DNA of 64,000 nt from Allofournierella massiliensis (GTDB taxonomy: Bacteria; Bacillota; Clostridia; Oscillospirales; Ruminococcaceae). Shown piece after piece: positions 17,846 through 25,734 of this stretch. The notes under the pieces were generated by a model that was not told the origin of the DNA, ran no database searches, and was given only the letters and a program-made list of their open reading frames with translations. A program made the translations under genes and the position numbers. How positions within the stretch are numbered: position 1 is the first letter of the stretch; every line of letters begins with the position of its first letter. The stretch is taken from contig NZ_SLUM01000013.1 in assembly GCF_004345265.1 (NCBI RefSeq), positions 1 to 64,000 on the forward strand, in the 5' to 3' direction.

Positions 17846-18787
17846 TCATCGGATAGGGGACGAGTTCAGATGTTGCTTTTGATAAATGAGCTGTTCATTA
17901 TAGTCTTTTCCGATACTGGGAGGGCTGTCGATCACGATATATCCTCTGGTTGAAAGAGATTCCAGAAGTTGCTTGGCAAAATTCCGGCCAGGGGCATCGT
18001 TGTCCAAACAAAGATTGATGGTTCGAATCTGCGGATGATTTTCCAGAAAGTAATCCACGGATTGATGATTCAGGCCACCCATTGCCAGATAGAACTGGCT
18101 TCGCCAAGGCTTTTCTCGTTGGTATTGTGTGAGCGAAGCACCAGACATGGCATCAATGGGAGCTTCAAAAATTGCCACAGTGGAACAGTCCTCATCATCG
18201 GCAGGAATCAGAAAACCGTATTTCTTTTGACTTCCGGCTATATCACCACGCCAAGTTCCTTGGCAGCTGCGTGTGAAAGCAGAACGTGGTGTGCCTTGGG
18301 AATCCAGGCCAAGGAAAACACAGTTTTTATATCCTCCACGAGTTGTTTGGTAGACGGTACCTGCATTGCGGCAAAAACGAAATACTTTGCCACTGATTCC
18401 GCGGCGATAAAGATAAGCCTGAATGGTTTCGCTGCTTCGATCAGGTACCGGTGGCTCAAAGGATTTTTGAATAGAAGGAGTATTCATCGGATGGGGCACC
18501 GGCTGAAAAGAGGAGCGGACAGGTTGGAGTTCATTCAGCAACCGTACTGCGCTAACGAAATCCATATTTTCTACCTTGAGCAGATAGTCGATTGCATTGT
18601 TTCCGCCTACACCTGCGCGGTACCAGTGAAACAAACCATTGTCACTGATGACAAGGCTACTGTGTGTGCGGGTCCGATAATCGTGGGCACTTACTTTGAT
18701 CAGTTCATGGGGCTTGCAAATCCGGAAGTAATCCAAAACTCCGATTTGCCGGGCATTTTGAATTTGTGCTTTGCTTACTCTTCGCAT
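17846..18787 (-). CDS. DUF3991/Toprim primase-like protein
   Basis: The 313-residue product has an N-terminal DUF3991-like part (VSAHDYRTRTHSSLVISDNG, then FHWYRAGVGGNNAIDYLL) and a C-terminal Toprim_2 fold. The Toprim acidic residues are visible in IFEAPIDAMS (Glu and Asp) and NLCLDNDAPGR (the D-x-D pair). Proteins of this kind are found on conjugative elements and are thought to prime DNA synthesis after transfer. GGAGG precedes the ATG at 18787. It is the first gene of the minus-strand element operon that runs through parA and parB; a hairpin terminator lies just upstream and would shield it from outside transcription. Confidence 0.85.
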   Translation of the reverse strand: MRRVSKAQIQNARQIGVLDYFRICKPHELIKVSAHDYRTRTHSSLVISDNGLFHWYRAGVGGNNAIDYLLKVENMDFVSAVRLLNELQPVRSSFQPVPHPMNTPSIQKSFEPPVPDRSSETIQAYLYRRGISGKVFRFCRNAGTVYQTTRGGYKNCVFLGLDSQGTPRSAFTRSCQGTWRGDIAGSQKKYGFLIPADDEDCSTVAIFEAPIDAMSGASLTQYQREKPWRSQFYLAMGGLNHQSVDYFLENHPQIRTINLCLDNDAPGRNFAKQLLESLSTRGYIVIDSPPSIGKDYNEQLIYQKQHLNSSPIR

Positions 18788-18822
18788 GAAAGATTCCTCC
18801 AGTTAGTTTCAGAATTAGCTAT

Positions 18823-18861
18823 AAAAAATCCTGTTATTTGGCAAGATGCAAATAACAGGAT
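18823..18861 (-). terminator. Terminator upstream of the primase-like gene
   Basis: On the minus strand ATCCTGTTATTTG and its complement form a 13-bp perfect stem followed by TTTTTT. It would stop transcription entering from the right end, or act as a leader attenuator for the element operon. Confidence 0.75.
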
Positions 18862-19193
18862 GAGGATAGATATTCTATTTTCAGATAGTTATTCTTCTCC
18901 TTCAGATGGTTAGGGGGGTTCTAGGGGGGAGAAAACGATTTGAGGTCAGCTCCCAAGAAAGACCCACTACCCCCTTGTATATAGTTCAACGAAAATGGTG
19001 CGGTTTCAGAAGCAGATTGAACTGATGACGGCTCCTGAAAACAAAGAGGTTTGCTAACAGCTTGCAAAAAACAAGGGGAAATTCACCCTTGTTTGGGTTT
19101 GATTTTGGTTGTACTCTGTATATAAGGTAATGCGGGAAAAGCCTTGATATTACTGGTTTTCTTTGTGTTCCGTTACATTTGGTTTAGCTCATT
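18862..19193. other. Non-coding right end of the element
   Basis: No gene is visible here. The stretch holds two direct TAGGGGGG copies at 18911-18918 and 18922-18929, a C-run at 18972, and a hairpin AAACAAGGG/CCCTTGTTT at 19069-19094 followed by a T-rich run. G/C-run repeats next to replication and partition genes could be an origin of transfer or replication, but this is not shown. Confidence 0.4.
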
Positions 19194-19201
19194 AGGCTCT
19201 T

Positions 19202-19246
19202 CTCCTAAGCCCGAGGCCCCCGGTTCAAGCCCGGGCGGGGACACCA
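19202..19246 (+). pseudogene. 3' half of a tRNA, probably tRNA-Arg(CCT); attachment-site scar
   Basis: Reading from position 32 of standard tRNA numbering the fit is exact: anticodon loop CTCCTAA (anticodon CCT), a 5-base variable region, a T stem CCCGG/CCGGG around TTCAAGC, acceptor strand CGGGGAC, discriminator A and encoded CCA. The matching 5' half (it would need GTCCCCG and a D arm) is absent upstream. A tRNA 3' end beginning at the anticodon loop is the usual att product of tyrosine-recombinase elements, so this marks the right end of the element or an old excision. Confidence 0.75.
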
Positions 19247-19250
19247 AAAT

Positions 19251-19285
19251 AAGCGCGGAAGATTGCAAAAATCTTCCGCGCTTTT
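19251..19285 (+). terminator. Terminator behind the tRNA fragment
   Basis: AAGCGCGGAAGATT pairs perfectly with AATCTTCCGCGCTT and is followed by TTT. It is the natural terminator of the tRNA gene whose 3' half remains. Confidence 0.88.
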
Positions 19286-19614
19286 GCTAATGAAAGTAAG
19301 ATAAAATTGATGGTCTGCTAAAAAACAGGGACTTCTGCTAATGAGAAAAACAAACCGAAAACAGCCCGCCTGCCAAAAAAGGCGTATGGTTCCCTTAGAA
19401 CCGGTGAATCTGGGTGGGAATTCATGATGAATTTGCGTTTACGACCATGTAAATCTGGTATGCTGGAAGAGGGGCTTGAGGGACGGATTTCTAAATGCAT
19501 TAGCAGTCCGGACAGAGAAATTTTGGATTTCTAAAAACAAGCGCCGGGATTAGAAAGAAGGCCATACCAAAAAGCAGGTAAACCACAGGTCTACTGAACT
19601 AAACTGGTGGTCGC
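19286..19614. other. Intergenic stretch without a recognised gene
   Basis: About 330 bases between the tRNA terminator and the XRE promoter. A 60-codon minus-strand frame exists but has no ribosome site or family features. I see nothing else here. Confidence 0.5.
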
Positions 19615-19644
19615 TTGAGTAAATCGTAGAGAAAGTGATATGAT
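19615..19644 (+). promoter_or_regulatory. Promoter of the XRE regulator gene
   Basis: -35 TTGAGT (19615-19620), 18-base spacer and -10 TATGAT (19639-19644), about 30 bases before the start codon. Confidence 0.7.
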
Positions 19645-19674
19645 GCAGACATCAAAAGGAGGAGCCTGAAGCAA

Positions 19675-20082
19675 ATGGAAAAGAAAACGCTTGGCATGAT
19701 GATTGCATCATTGAGAAAAGAAAATGGAATGACTCAGCTTGAACTGGCTGAAAAAATGGGGGTAACGGATAAGGCCGTATCCAAATGGGAAAGAGATTTA
19801 TCTTGTCCGGATGTAAATACAATCCCAAAGCTTGCAGAGTGTTTTGACATAAGCGTAGATGAACTGATGCAGGTCAAGGCGGATTCACAGAAAGCAGATA
19901 AGAAAAATATCATGCCGATGGTCCATTTGATTATGAAGGCAGTCGCTCTGGCAATGGGTGTTGGAGTGGCTGTGCTGTCCGTGTTAAATGAATTGGACGC
20001 AACTTCGGGAATGGGCATGCTCGGAATCGGATTGGCGTGTCTCGCTGTTTCTTGCTTGTCCCAGAAGAGTGAAGCACAATAA
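19675..20082 (+). CDS. XRE-family HTH regulator with C-terminal membrane segments
   Basis: The 135-residue protein starts with a classic XRE helix-turn-helix at residues ~5-62 (MIASLRKENGMTQLELAEKM, then TDKAVSKWERDLSCPD and LAECFDISVDELM). After a short Lys-rich linker come two hydrophobic stretches (about 82-98 and 108-128), so it is likely tethered in the membrane. AGGAGG precedes the ATG. Membrane-bound XRE regulators of this size usually control their own gene or a neighbour in response to membrane signals; the target is not evident. A terminator follows, so it is monocistronic. Confidence 0.85.
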   Translation: MEKKTLGMMIASLRKENGMTQLELAEKMGVTDKAVSKWERDLSCPDVNTIPKLAECFDISVDELMQVKADSQKADKKNIMPMVHLIMKAVALAMGVGVAVLSVLNELDATSGMGMLGIGLACLAVSCLSQKSEAQ

Positions 20083-20128
20083 TTACGGCTTCAAGTGCCC
20101 GTGAAAACGAAATATCGATATCTTACAT

Positions 20129-20165
20129 AGCCCTGTGGTGACTGACCCTCACCACAGGGCTTTTG
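20129..20165 (+). terminator. Terminator after the XRE gene
   Basis: AGCCCTGTGGTG pairs with CACCACAGGGCT and is followed by TTTTG. A second small hairpin (GTTTTCGG/CCGAAAAC) lies just downstream, before the next ribosome site. Confidence 0.85.
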
Positions 20166-20214
20166 TCGTTTTCGGACGAAGCCGAAAACGGATCAAACCA
20201 AGGAGGATATCGAA

Positions 20215-20517
20215 ATGAGCAAAAAGGCAAAGCGCAAAATCATTCTGATTGATGGAATCCGGTACTATGCGGACAGGCCCAATACCTGTCGCAAATGTTT
20301 CTTCTGGAAAAACCGCAAGGTCGGCTGCATCCTCGGCAAGCAGAATTGCTACTATCTGGCCGAAGCTGTGATGACCGCGCAGGAAAAGAAGTGCGAAGGC
20401 TGCTGCTATGCAAAAGGGCAGCCCTGTGTCGGTGCTGTCTGCTATCAGGAGCTGGACGTTTGGCTGCGGGCCACCAGAATCAACCGGGCACAGAGAGAAG
20501 GTGCGGCAAATGGGTAA
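20215..20517 (+). CDS. Small cysteine-rich element protein
   Basis: The 100-residue protein has eleven or so cysteines in pairs, including TCRKCFFW, GCILGKQNC and KKCEGCCYA, which look like zinc-binding sites. It is basic at both ends and has no membrane segment. AGGAGG stands 8 bases before the ATG. I recognise the type from the region just upstream of RepA_N replication genes in Firmicutes mobile elements, but its role is unknown. The stop overlaps the start of the next small gene by eight bases, so the two are coupled. Confidence 0.7.
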   Translation: MSKKAKRKIILIDGIRYYADRPNTCRKCFFWKNRKVGCILGKQNCYYLAEAVMTAQEKKCEGCCYAKGQPCVGAVCYQELDVWLRATRINRAQREGAANG

Positions 20518-20710
20518 GCGGGAAGAACTGCTGCGCAGATACGAGAAGCTGTCCAGGGCTGCGATGCAGGATAAGCCCGACAGTTGCAAGCGATACGTGT
20601 ACTATCGTCCGGATTTCAAATATCGCCGGTGTCAGTTTTCCAGATGCCCGTATGGCAAGCAAACGGACGTGTTCCGCCAAAAGCCCCTGAAGCGGGATAA
20701 ATTCTCCTGA
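20510..20710 (+). CDS. Small element protein, coupled to the preceding gene
   Basis: The 66-residue product begins MGKREELLRRYEKLSRAAMQ and contains three cysteines (DSCKRYVYY, RRCQFSRCPYG) and many basic residues. It overlaps the previous gene by eight bases and is followed 19 bases later by the RepA_N-start gene. Size, charge and cysteine spacing suggest a small nucleic-acid-binding accessory protein. No family name can be given with confidence. Confidence 0.6.
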   Translation: MGKREELLRRYEKLSRAAMQDKPDSCKRYVYYRPDFKYRRCQFSRCPYGKQTDVFRQKPLKRDKFS

Positions 20711-20729
20711 AAGCAGGTGGTGACGATGC

Positions 20730-21896
20730 GTGTTTGATTATTTTTATGGGATTCAGTCAGAACAGTTTGCCTTCTACCGAATCCCGAAGATCCTTTTTAC
20801 GGATGACCGGTTCCGCGTGCTCTCAGCAGAGGCGAAAACCCTGTACGGAATCTTGCTGGATCGCGTCACACTCTCTGCGAAGAACGGCTGGATTGATCAG
20901 CAGGGCCGCGTGTATATCATCTACACGATTGAAGAAATTATGTTCACCGACGGACACGAGACCAAGGTGAAAGAGAACCCGCTGAACGAGAACTTTGCCA
21001 AAAAGGAATTTCAGGCCCTTTGGAAAGAAATCAACCACAAATATGCCTACACGGTTTCTTTCAACAGCGCAGAGCTGGTGCAGAAGTCCGTGGATCACAT
21101 CAACAACAAGCTGTTTGTGTCCGAGCTGCAGTATACCACAACGGTAGGCCGCCAGAAGGACGAAATGAACGAGCATGAACTGGAGCGCGGTGATTCTTTT
21201 GGTCGGGAACGCACCCGCACACAAACATTGCGACAGGCGCATTCCGGTCATCTGAAATATGACCTGGTAGGCAAAATCGCGCAAGGAACGGTACTCACTC
21301 GGCGGACGGTGGTGAATATCTTGAAAGGGCTGCGCGCGGACAAGTTCCAAATGTTCAAGAACAACCCGGAAGAATTCATCACAAAGGTGGTCCGGCTCAT
21401 CAACGAGCAGAAGGCCAACACCATTGTTGACCACATAACCTACAACCAAATCGACGGTCAGTATGACAACACGATTTTCGTTGCGGAAAAGGGTGCCCAC
21501 GATTTCGATAAGGCTTTCCGCGCCAATAAAGCGATTCAGGACTATGTATTTACGGACGGTATCGCCGAGGAAAGTACCGAACGCAAATTCGCCAAGGCCA
21601 TGGACGCCGCAGAAGAAGTGTGTGTCTATGCCAAACTGCCCAAGGGCTTCCACATTCCCACCCCGGTGGGCAATTACTCCCCAGACTGGGCCATTGCTTT
21701 CCACGAGGGAACGGTGAAACACATCTTCTTTGTGGCAGAAACCAAAGGCAGTATGGAAAGTTTCGATCTGCGCCCTATCGAGAAGGCCAAAACCGATTGC
21801 GCCAAAAAGCTGTTCAATGAGATGTCCAATAGCAAAGTGCGGTATAGTGTCGTGAATGACTATCAGAATCTGTTGAATATAATGAATACACTGTAA
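20730..21896 (+). CDS. Chimera: RepA_N N-terminus joined to type III restriction (Res) C-terminus
   Basis: Residues 1-70 match the RepA_N replication-initiator start (FAFYRIPKILFTDDRF, LSAEAKTLYGILLDRV, KNGWIDQQGRVYIIYTIEEI). From residue ~71 the sequence switches without a stop to the C-terminal part of a type III restriction subunit: DGHETKVKENPLNENF, KKEFQALWKEINHKYAYTV, and an endonuclease core with SPDWAIAF and FFVAETKG, the PD...ExK pattern. The Res helicase half (several hundred residues) and the rest of RepA are missing. The gene most likely arose by a deletion joining two element genes. The 388-residue frame starts at GTG and is intact, so a protein with a RepA DNA-binding start and a nuclease end could be made, though activity is unknown. 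Confidence 0.8.
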   Translation: MFDYFYGIQSEQFAFYRIPKILFTDDRFRVLSAEAKTLYGILLDRVTLSAKNGWIDQQGRVYIIYTIEEIMFTDGHETKVKENPLNENFAKKEFQALWKEINHKYAYTVSFNSAELVQKSVDHINNKLFVSELQYTTTVGRQKDEMNEHELERGDSFGRERTRTQTLRQAHSGHLKYDLVGKIAQGTVLTRRTVVNILKGLRADKFQMFKNNPEEFITKVVRLINEQKANTIVDHITYNQIDGQYDNTIFVAEKGAHDFDKAFRANKAIQDYVFTDGIAEESTERKFAKAMDAAEEVCVYAKLPKGFHIPTPVGNYSPDWAIAFHEGTVKHIFFVAETKGSMESFDLRPIEKAKTDCAKKLFNEMSNSKVRYSVVNDYQNLLNIMNTL

Positions 21897-21907
21897 TATA
21901 TACCAGA

Positions 21908-21947
21908 ACATCGGGAGTGTTAGCTTTGAGGCTAAATCTCCCGATGG
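21908..21947 (+). other. Hairpin after the chimeric gene
   Basis: CATCGGGAG...TTAGC pairs with GGCTAA...CTCCCGATG around a short loop. No T-run follows, so it is a weak terminator or an RNA-end stabiliser. Confidence 0.5.
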
Positions 21948-22039
21948 AATGAAAGCGCATGTGGATTCTAAATTTATGGCAATAAAATTCATCAAAAAGG
22001 AATGTCCATTTTGATGTAACCATTATAGGAAGAAGTACT

Positions 22040-23020
22040 ATGGAAAATGGCACGAAGCTTAGAATTCTGTATTTATATCAACACCTGGTTCAACACACCG
22101 ATGCGGAACATACACTATCAACCGCTGAGCTGATGAAGATCCTCAAAGAAGAGTATTCGCTGCAGGTATCCAGGAATACCATAAGTAATGACCTTACCAT
22201 GCTCCACGACTGCGGCCTTCACATTGAGCACTACGAGTCTACTCAAAATAAATACTATTATGATGGTCACATTTATGAATTGCCGGAGCTCAAGATCCTT
22301 GTCGATGCGATTTCTTCTTCCAAATTTATCACACAGCGTAAGAGTGACGAGCTGATTACGAAGCTCCTTACACTGACAAATGCGCAAAACGCAGCAAAAC
22401 TCCGCCGCCATATTTACGTTGTCGGTCGTGCAAAATCGGATAATGAAAACGGGTATTATATCGTTGACTCCATCAACACTGCTATTGACACAAAAAGGAA
22501 GATATCCTTTCGATACACGGATTTTGATGTGACAAAGCAGCGGTACATATCCAATGACGGAAAGCCGTATACGGTTAGCCCTTATACGTTGATCTGGGAT
22601 GGAGACTACTACTGTATGCGCGGCTTCTGCGATGAGCGGCAGGAAATGCGGAATTTTCGCTTGGATCGTATCGCAGAGCAGCCCAGTATTCTCAACCAGA
22701 TTGCAGTGATGCCGCCAGAAGAGTATAATCCTGCTGACTATAGCAAGCATGTTTTCCGTATGTATGATACCGATAAACCGATTACCGTGCAGCTATATTG
22801 CCACGTGTCGGTTATGAAGTATTTGATTGACAACTTTGGCGATGATTTCGCTGTTGAAGCTGTTGATGATGAGCATTTCAAAGCAACGGTCAGCGTATGT
22901 GCCAGCACCACTTTCTATTGTTGGGTATTTGGATTTAACGGAAAAATCAAGATCAGTGAACCGTCAATGATTAAATTAGGGTATAAAGAAATGCTGCAAA
23001 GTGCGCTTGCGGAAATGTGA
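22040..23020 (+). CDS. WYL-domain transcriptional regulator
   Basis: The 326-residue protein has an N-terminal winged-helix domain (STAELMKILKEEY, SVSRNTISNDL-like SLQVSRNTISNDL, at ~25-60) and a central WYL ligand domain (~145-215: KISFRYTDFD, YTVSPYTLIWDGDYYCMRGF, RNFRLDRI), plus the C-terminal WCX region ending near KEMLQSALAEM. WYL regulators often control restriction, BREX or other defence genes and sense nucleic-acid ligands. Here it follows the truncated type III restriction piece, so it may be the surviving regulator of a lost defence island. It is followed by a strong terminator. The gene is AT-richer than the chromosome core. Confidence 0.88.
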   Translation: MENGTKLRILYLYQHLVQHTDAEHTLSTAELMKILKEEYSLQVSRNTISNDLTMLHDCGLHIEHYESTQNKYYYDGHIYELPELKILVDAISSSKFITQRKSDELITKLLTLTNAQNAAKLRRHIYVVGRAKSDNENGYYIVDSINTAIDTKRKISFRYTDFDVTKQRYISNDGKPYTVSPYTLIWDGDYYCMRGFCDERQEMRNFRLDRIAEQPSILNQIAVMPPEEYNPADYSKHVFRMYDTDKPITVQLYCHVSVMKYLIDNFGDDFAVEAVDDEHFKATVSVCASTTFYCWVFGFNGKIKISEPSMIKLGYKEMLQSALAEM

Positions 23021-23174
23021 TATGCCTTGAGATTGGAGGGATTGATAGCGGGGGATAATTTGATAATATAATAATCGGTGTTATAACAAAATATATATTT
23101 GCGCTGCAGCTTTAAACACCCGCCAAGATATTTTGAGGATCGGTGAGTTACAAAAGAAATCGCGGATGCGTAAT

Positions 23175-23216
23175 AAAAAACAGAACCCTCTGAATTTCCA
23201 GAGGGTTCTGTTTTTT
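23175..23216 (+). terminator. Terminator after the WYL gene
   Basis: AACAGAACCCTCTG pairs with CAGAGGGTTCTGTT and is followed by TTTT. It is nearly symmetric (A-run before, T-run after) and could also serve the convergent minus-strand epimerase gene. Confidence 0.9.
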
Positions 23217-23300
23217 AGGTGCTTCACATATTACAAAGGGAGAAAATATATGAAGTGTTGTGCACAAGGCTCTCGCGGTATTGCTGTTCAAAAGCTGCTT

Positions 23301-24158
23301 TCATTGCCTTTCAGGCAGAAAATTACGCAGATATTCCACCGATTGCTGAATGGATGTGTGAGGATCCTCCCAGTAGATGGAGTCGTTGATCTCAAGATCG
23401 ATGCAGCCACTATACCCGAAATGTTCCAGTGTACGGATATAGCCTTCGAGTTTTTTACGACCAAAGTTACCGGAACCAACAATTTCGTGATGACTGTCAG
23501 AATAATGAATCCACTGGATTTTGTTACCCAGTTGTTGGTAGAAGCTTTCTAGATTGTCTCCGGCTACCTCCATGGCGACCAGATCCACACAGGTCGCGAG
23601 CGCAGGGGAATCAACCTGGTGCAGCATCTGTTTCATGTCTTCCAGGTTCAACAACAGGTTGCTTTCATAGGGTTGCAGCTGTTCCAGCATTAGGGTAACG
23701 CCCATCCGTTCCGCACGTTGTGCCAACTGTTGGAGGCTATCTACCGTTCGTGCCCAGCCATCTTCCCGGTTTAAGTTACGGGGGTGACAGCCAGTATTTA
23801 AAAACAGTTTGTCCGTGCCGAATTCCAATGCGTCTTCCATGCTGGCTTCCATGTAATCCAGTGTTCGATCCCGCAGAGCGCGGTCAGGAGAGCTGTAGCT
23901 GAAGGGGTAGCCTAAGGTTTCAGGCGTATAGATTACGACCTTCATTCCACGGTCCTCAATTTGCCGACGCAACTCCCGGATGCGGCGGGCAGCAGCGGGA
24001 CCCCAGGGGTAGTCCAAGCGGCAAAAGTGGGGGCTTCCGCCCCATAAATCGATATTGTGGATGCCACATCGATCCATGGAATCCAAGAAATAATCGAAGG
24101 TGTACTGAACATACTGGACGCTCATGACGGCAAGCTGATCCAATGTGATGACAGACAT
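23301..24158 (-). CDS. Second FrlC-like sugar epimerase/isomerase (TIM barrel)
   Basis: The 285-residue TIM-barrel protein is a divergent relative of fructoselysine 3-epimerase FrlC. It keeps the landmark segments IDLWGGSPHF, YTPETLGYPFSY and LEQLQPYESN, and the likely metal ligands Glu (LEQL), Asp (CVDL), His (IHYSD) and Glu (DLEIN). AAGGAGAGG precedes the ATG. It is the last gene of a minus-strand operon with an NhaC antiporter and an amidohydrolase-fold protein. The substrate is probably an aminoketose or ketose related to, but not the same as, fructoselysine, because a closer FrlC lies at 29.5 kb. Assignment to epimerase rather than isomerase is by family only. Confidence 0.8.
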   Translation of the reverse strand: MSVITLDQLAVMSVQYVQYTFDYFLDSMDRCGIHNIDLWGGSPHFCRLDYPWGPAAARRIRELRRQIEDRGMKVVIYTPETLGYPFSYSSPDRALRDRTLDYMEASMEDALEFGTDKLFLNTGCHPRNLNREDGWARTVDSLQQLAQRAERMGVTLMLEQLQPYESNLLLNLEDMKQMLHQVDSPALATCVDLVAMEVAGDNLESFYQQLGNKIQWIHYSDSHHEIVGSGNFGRKKLEGYIRTLEHFGYSGCIDLEINDSIYWEDPHTSIQQSVEYLRNFLPERQ

Positions 24159-24195
24159 GGTGCAACCTCTCCTTTTTCAAAATGAAATGAGTATC

Positions 24196-25731
24196 TTATA
24201 GGGAAGAACATACACTTTGGCGATGAAGAATAAAAAGGGTGGTCAGCAAGCAGCTAAGGCTGGTTAGAAGCATCAACGGTAGATTGCCATTGGTGAATCC
24301 TGCTACCAGATAGCCGACAATGCAACAGGCGCCTACCAATAGAGCGTAGGGCAGTTGGGTAGTCACATGTTCCAGATGATTGCAGCCAGCACCTGTACTG
24401 GACAAAATGGTTGTGTCTGAAATAGGAGAGCAGTGATCGCCAAAAACGCTTCCACCCAGAGTGGCCGACAGAGAAACGATGACCAGATTTGGGCTCAGAG
24501 TAGCTGCCACTGGAATGATAATGGGAATCAGGATTCCAAAGGTGCCCCAAGCAGTTCCGGTGGAAAAGCTCAGGAAGGCTGCTGCCACAAAAATCAGTGC
24601 GGGAAGAACTGCACCGGGAATGTTGCTGGCTGCCATGATGTTTTTTACAAATACATCTGTTTGCAGTAGGTCTCGGCAAACACCACTGATGGTCCAGGCA
24701 AGGACCAAAATCATGATGGCGGGAACCATGGCGGCGATCCCTTTGGTCACGCCGTCCATGAAGTCGCGAAAGCGTATCAACCCACGGGGAACAAATTGCA
24801 CAAAGGCACAAAGTAACGCTGCAAATCCACCCCAGGTGAGAGCCTGGCCAGCGTTACAGTTGCCCAACGCCGCGGGAAAGTTGCCGTAGAAGGCAGGGTC
24901 TGTCCCCCAAAAGCCACCGCTGTAAAGCATACTTAGGATCGAGCAAAGAATCAGCATGCCGATAGGGAGTAACATATCCCATACTCGACCCTGGCGGCTA
25001 CCCTGAGGGAGTTCCTGAGCGGAAGAATTCACCACACCCAAGTCGCCCGTCTGTTCAGCACGGGCTTCTAGCTGGGCAATCCGACCAAAATCCAGGTGTG
25101 CAGAGCAAACAACGATTACGGTAACAATGGTCAACAGCGCATAGAGATTGTATGGAATAGTAGCACAGAATGCGGCAAAATCACTAGGGAAGGCGGCGGT
25201 ATCCCGCAGATTGCTGCCCACAGCTGCTGCCCAGGAGGAAATGGGGGCGATAATGCAGACTGGGGCAGCAGTGCTGTCGATGATATAAGCCAGCTTCGCC
25301 CGGGAAACTCGGTGATGGTCAGTGACTGGCTGCATGACGGTGCCGACAGTAAGACAATTGAAGTAATCGTCGATGAAAATGAGGCAGCCCAACAACCCGG
25401 TGGCCAGCATAGCCGAGCGCTTGCTTTTCAGCTTGCGGCTGGCCCAGTTGCCGTAAGCAATGGAGCCACCAGCCATGGAGACGACGTGGACCAGGGCCCC
25501 CAGCAGACAACAGAACAGAATGATATATAGGTCCACAGTTTGTATTGTCATGTCGAACATGATCTGAATTGGTGCTACAACCGGATTTAGCTCCGCCATT
25601 ACTGCATAAATAATCGTGCCGGACAAAATACCAATCAACAGAGAGGAGACAACTTCCTTGGTGAGCAGAGCCAGTACGATAGCCAGAACTGGAGGAAGAA
25701 TGGAAAGTGCCCCCGCGTATACAGATGTCAA
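24196..25731 (-). CDS. NhaC-family Na+/H+ antiporter-type transporter
   Basis: The 511-residue protein has about 11-12 hydrophobic segments and clear NhaC landmarks: LPPVLAIVLALLTKEV near the start, the conserved CLIFIDDYFNCLTVG around residue 120, the STAAPVCIIAPISSWAA segment, and a C-terminal GGSVFGDHCSPISDTTILSS. It should exchange Na+ for H+ or a small organic ion across the inner membrane. The start is TTG at 25731, with GGAGG eight bases upstream overlapping the end of the previous gene. In this operon, with an amidohydrolase-like protein and a FrlC-like epimerase, it may import an organic substrate by sodium exchange; some NhaC homologues do so, but this is inference. Confidence 0.88.
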   Translation of the reverse strand: MTSVYAGALSILPPVLAIVLALLTKEVVSSLLIGILSGTIIYAVMAELNPVVAPIQIMFDMTIQTVDLYIILFCCLLGALVHVVSMAGGSIAYGNWASRKLKSKRSAMLATGLLGCLIFIDDYFNCLTVGTVMQPVTDHHRVSRAKLAYIIDSTAAPVCIIAPISSWAAAVGSNLRDTAAFPSDFAAFCATIPYNLYALLTIVTVIVVCSAHLDFGRIAQLEARAEQTGDLGVVNSSAQELPQGSRQGRVWDMLLPIGMLILCSILSMLYSGGFWGTDPAFYGNFPAALGNCNAGQALTWGGFAALLCAFVQFVPRGLIRFRDFMDGVTKGIAAMVPAIMILVLAWTISGVCRDLLQTDVFVKNIMAASNIPGAVLPALIFVAAAFLSFSTGTAWGTFGILIPIIIPVAATLSPNLVIVSLSATLGGSVFGDHCSPISDTTILSSTGAGCNHLEHVTTQLPYALLVGACCIVGYLVAGFTNGNLPLMLLTSLSCLLTTLFILHRQSVCSSL

Positions 25732-25734
25732 GGC

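Noticed and set aside
19318-19500. 60-codon minus-strand frame in the gap after the tRNA fragment
   Set aside because: No ribosome site, no family features and low-complexity start; treated as non-coding.
23133-23552. 139-codon plus-strand frame
   Set aside because: It crosses the terminator and mirrors the FrlC-like epimerase gene on the other strand.
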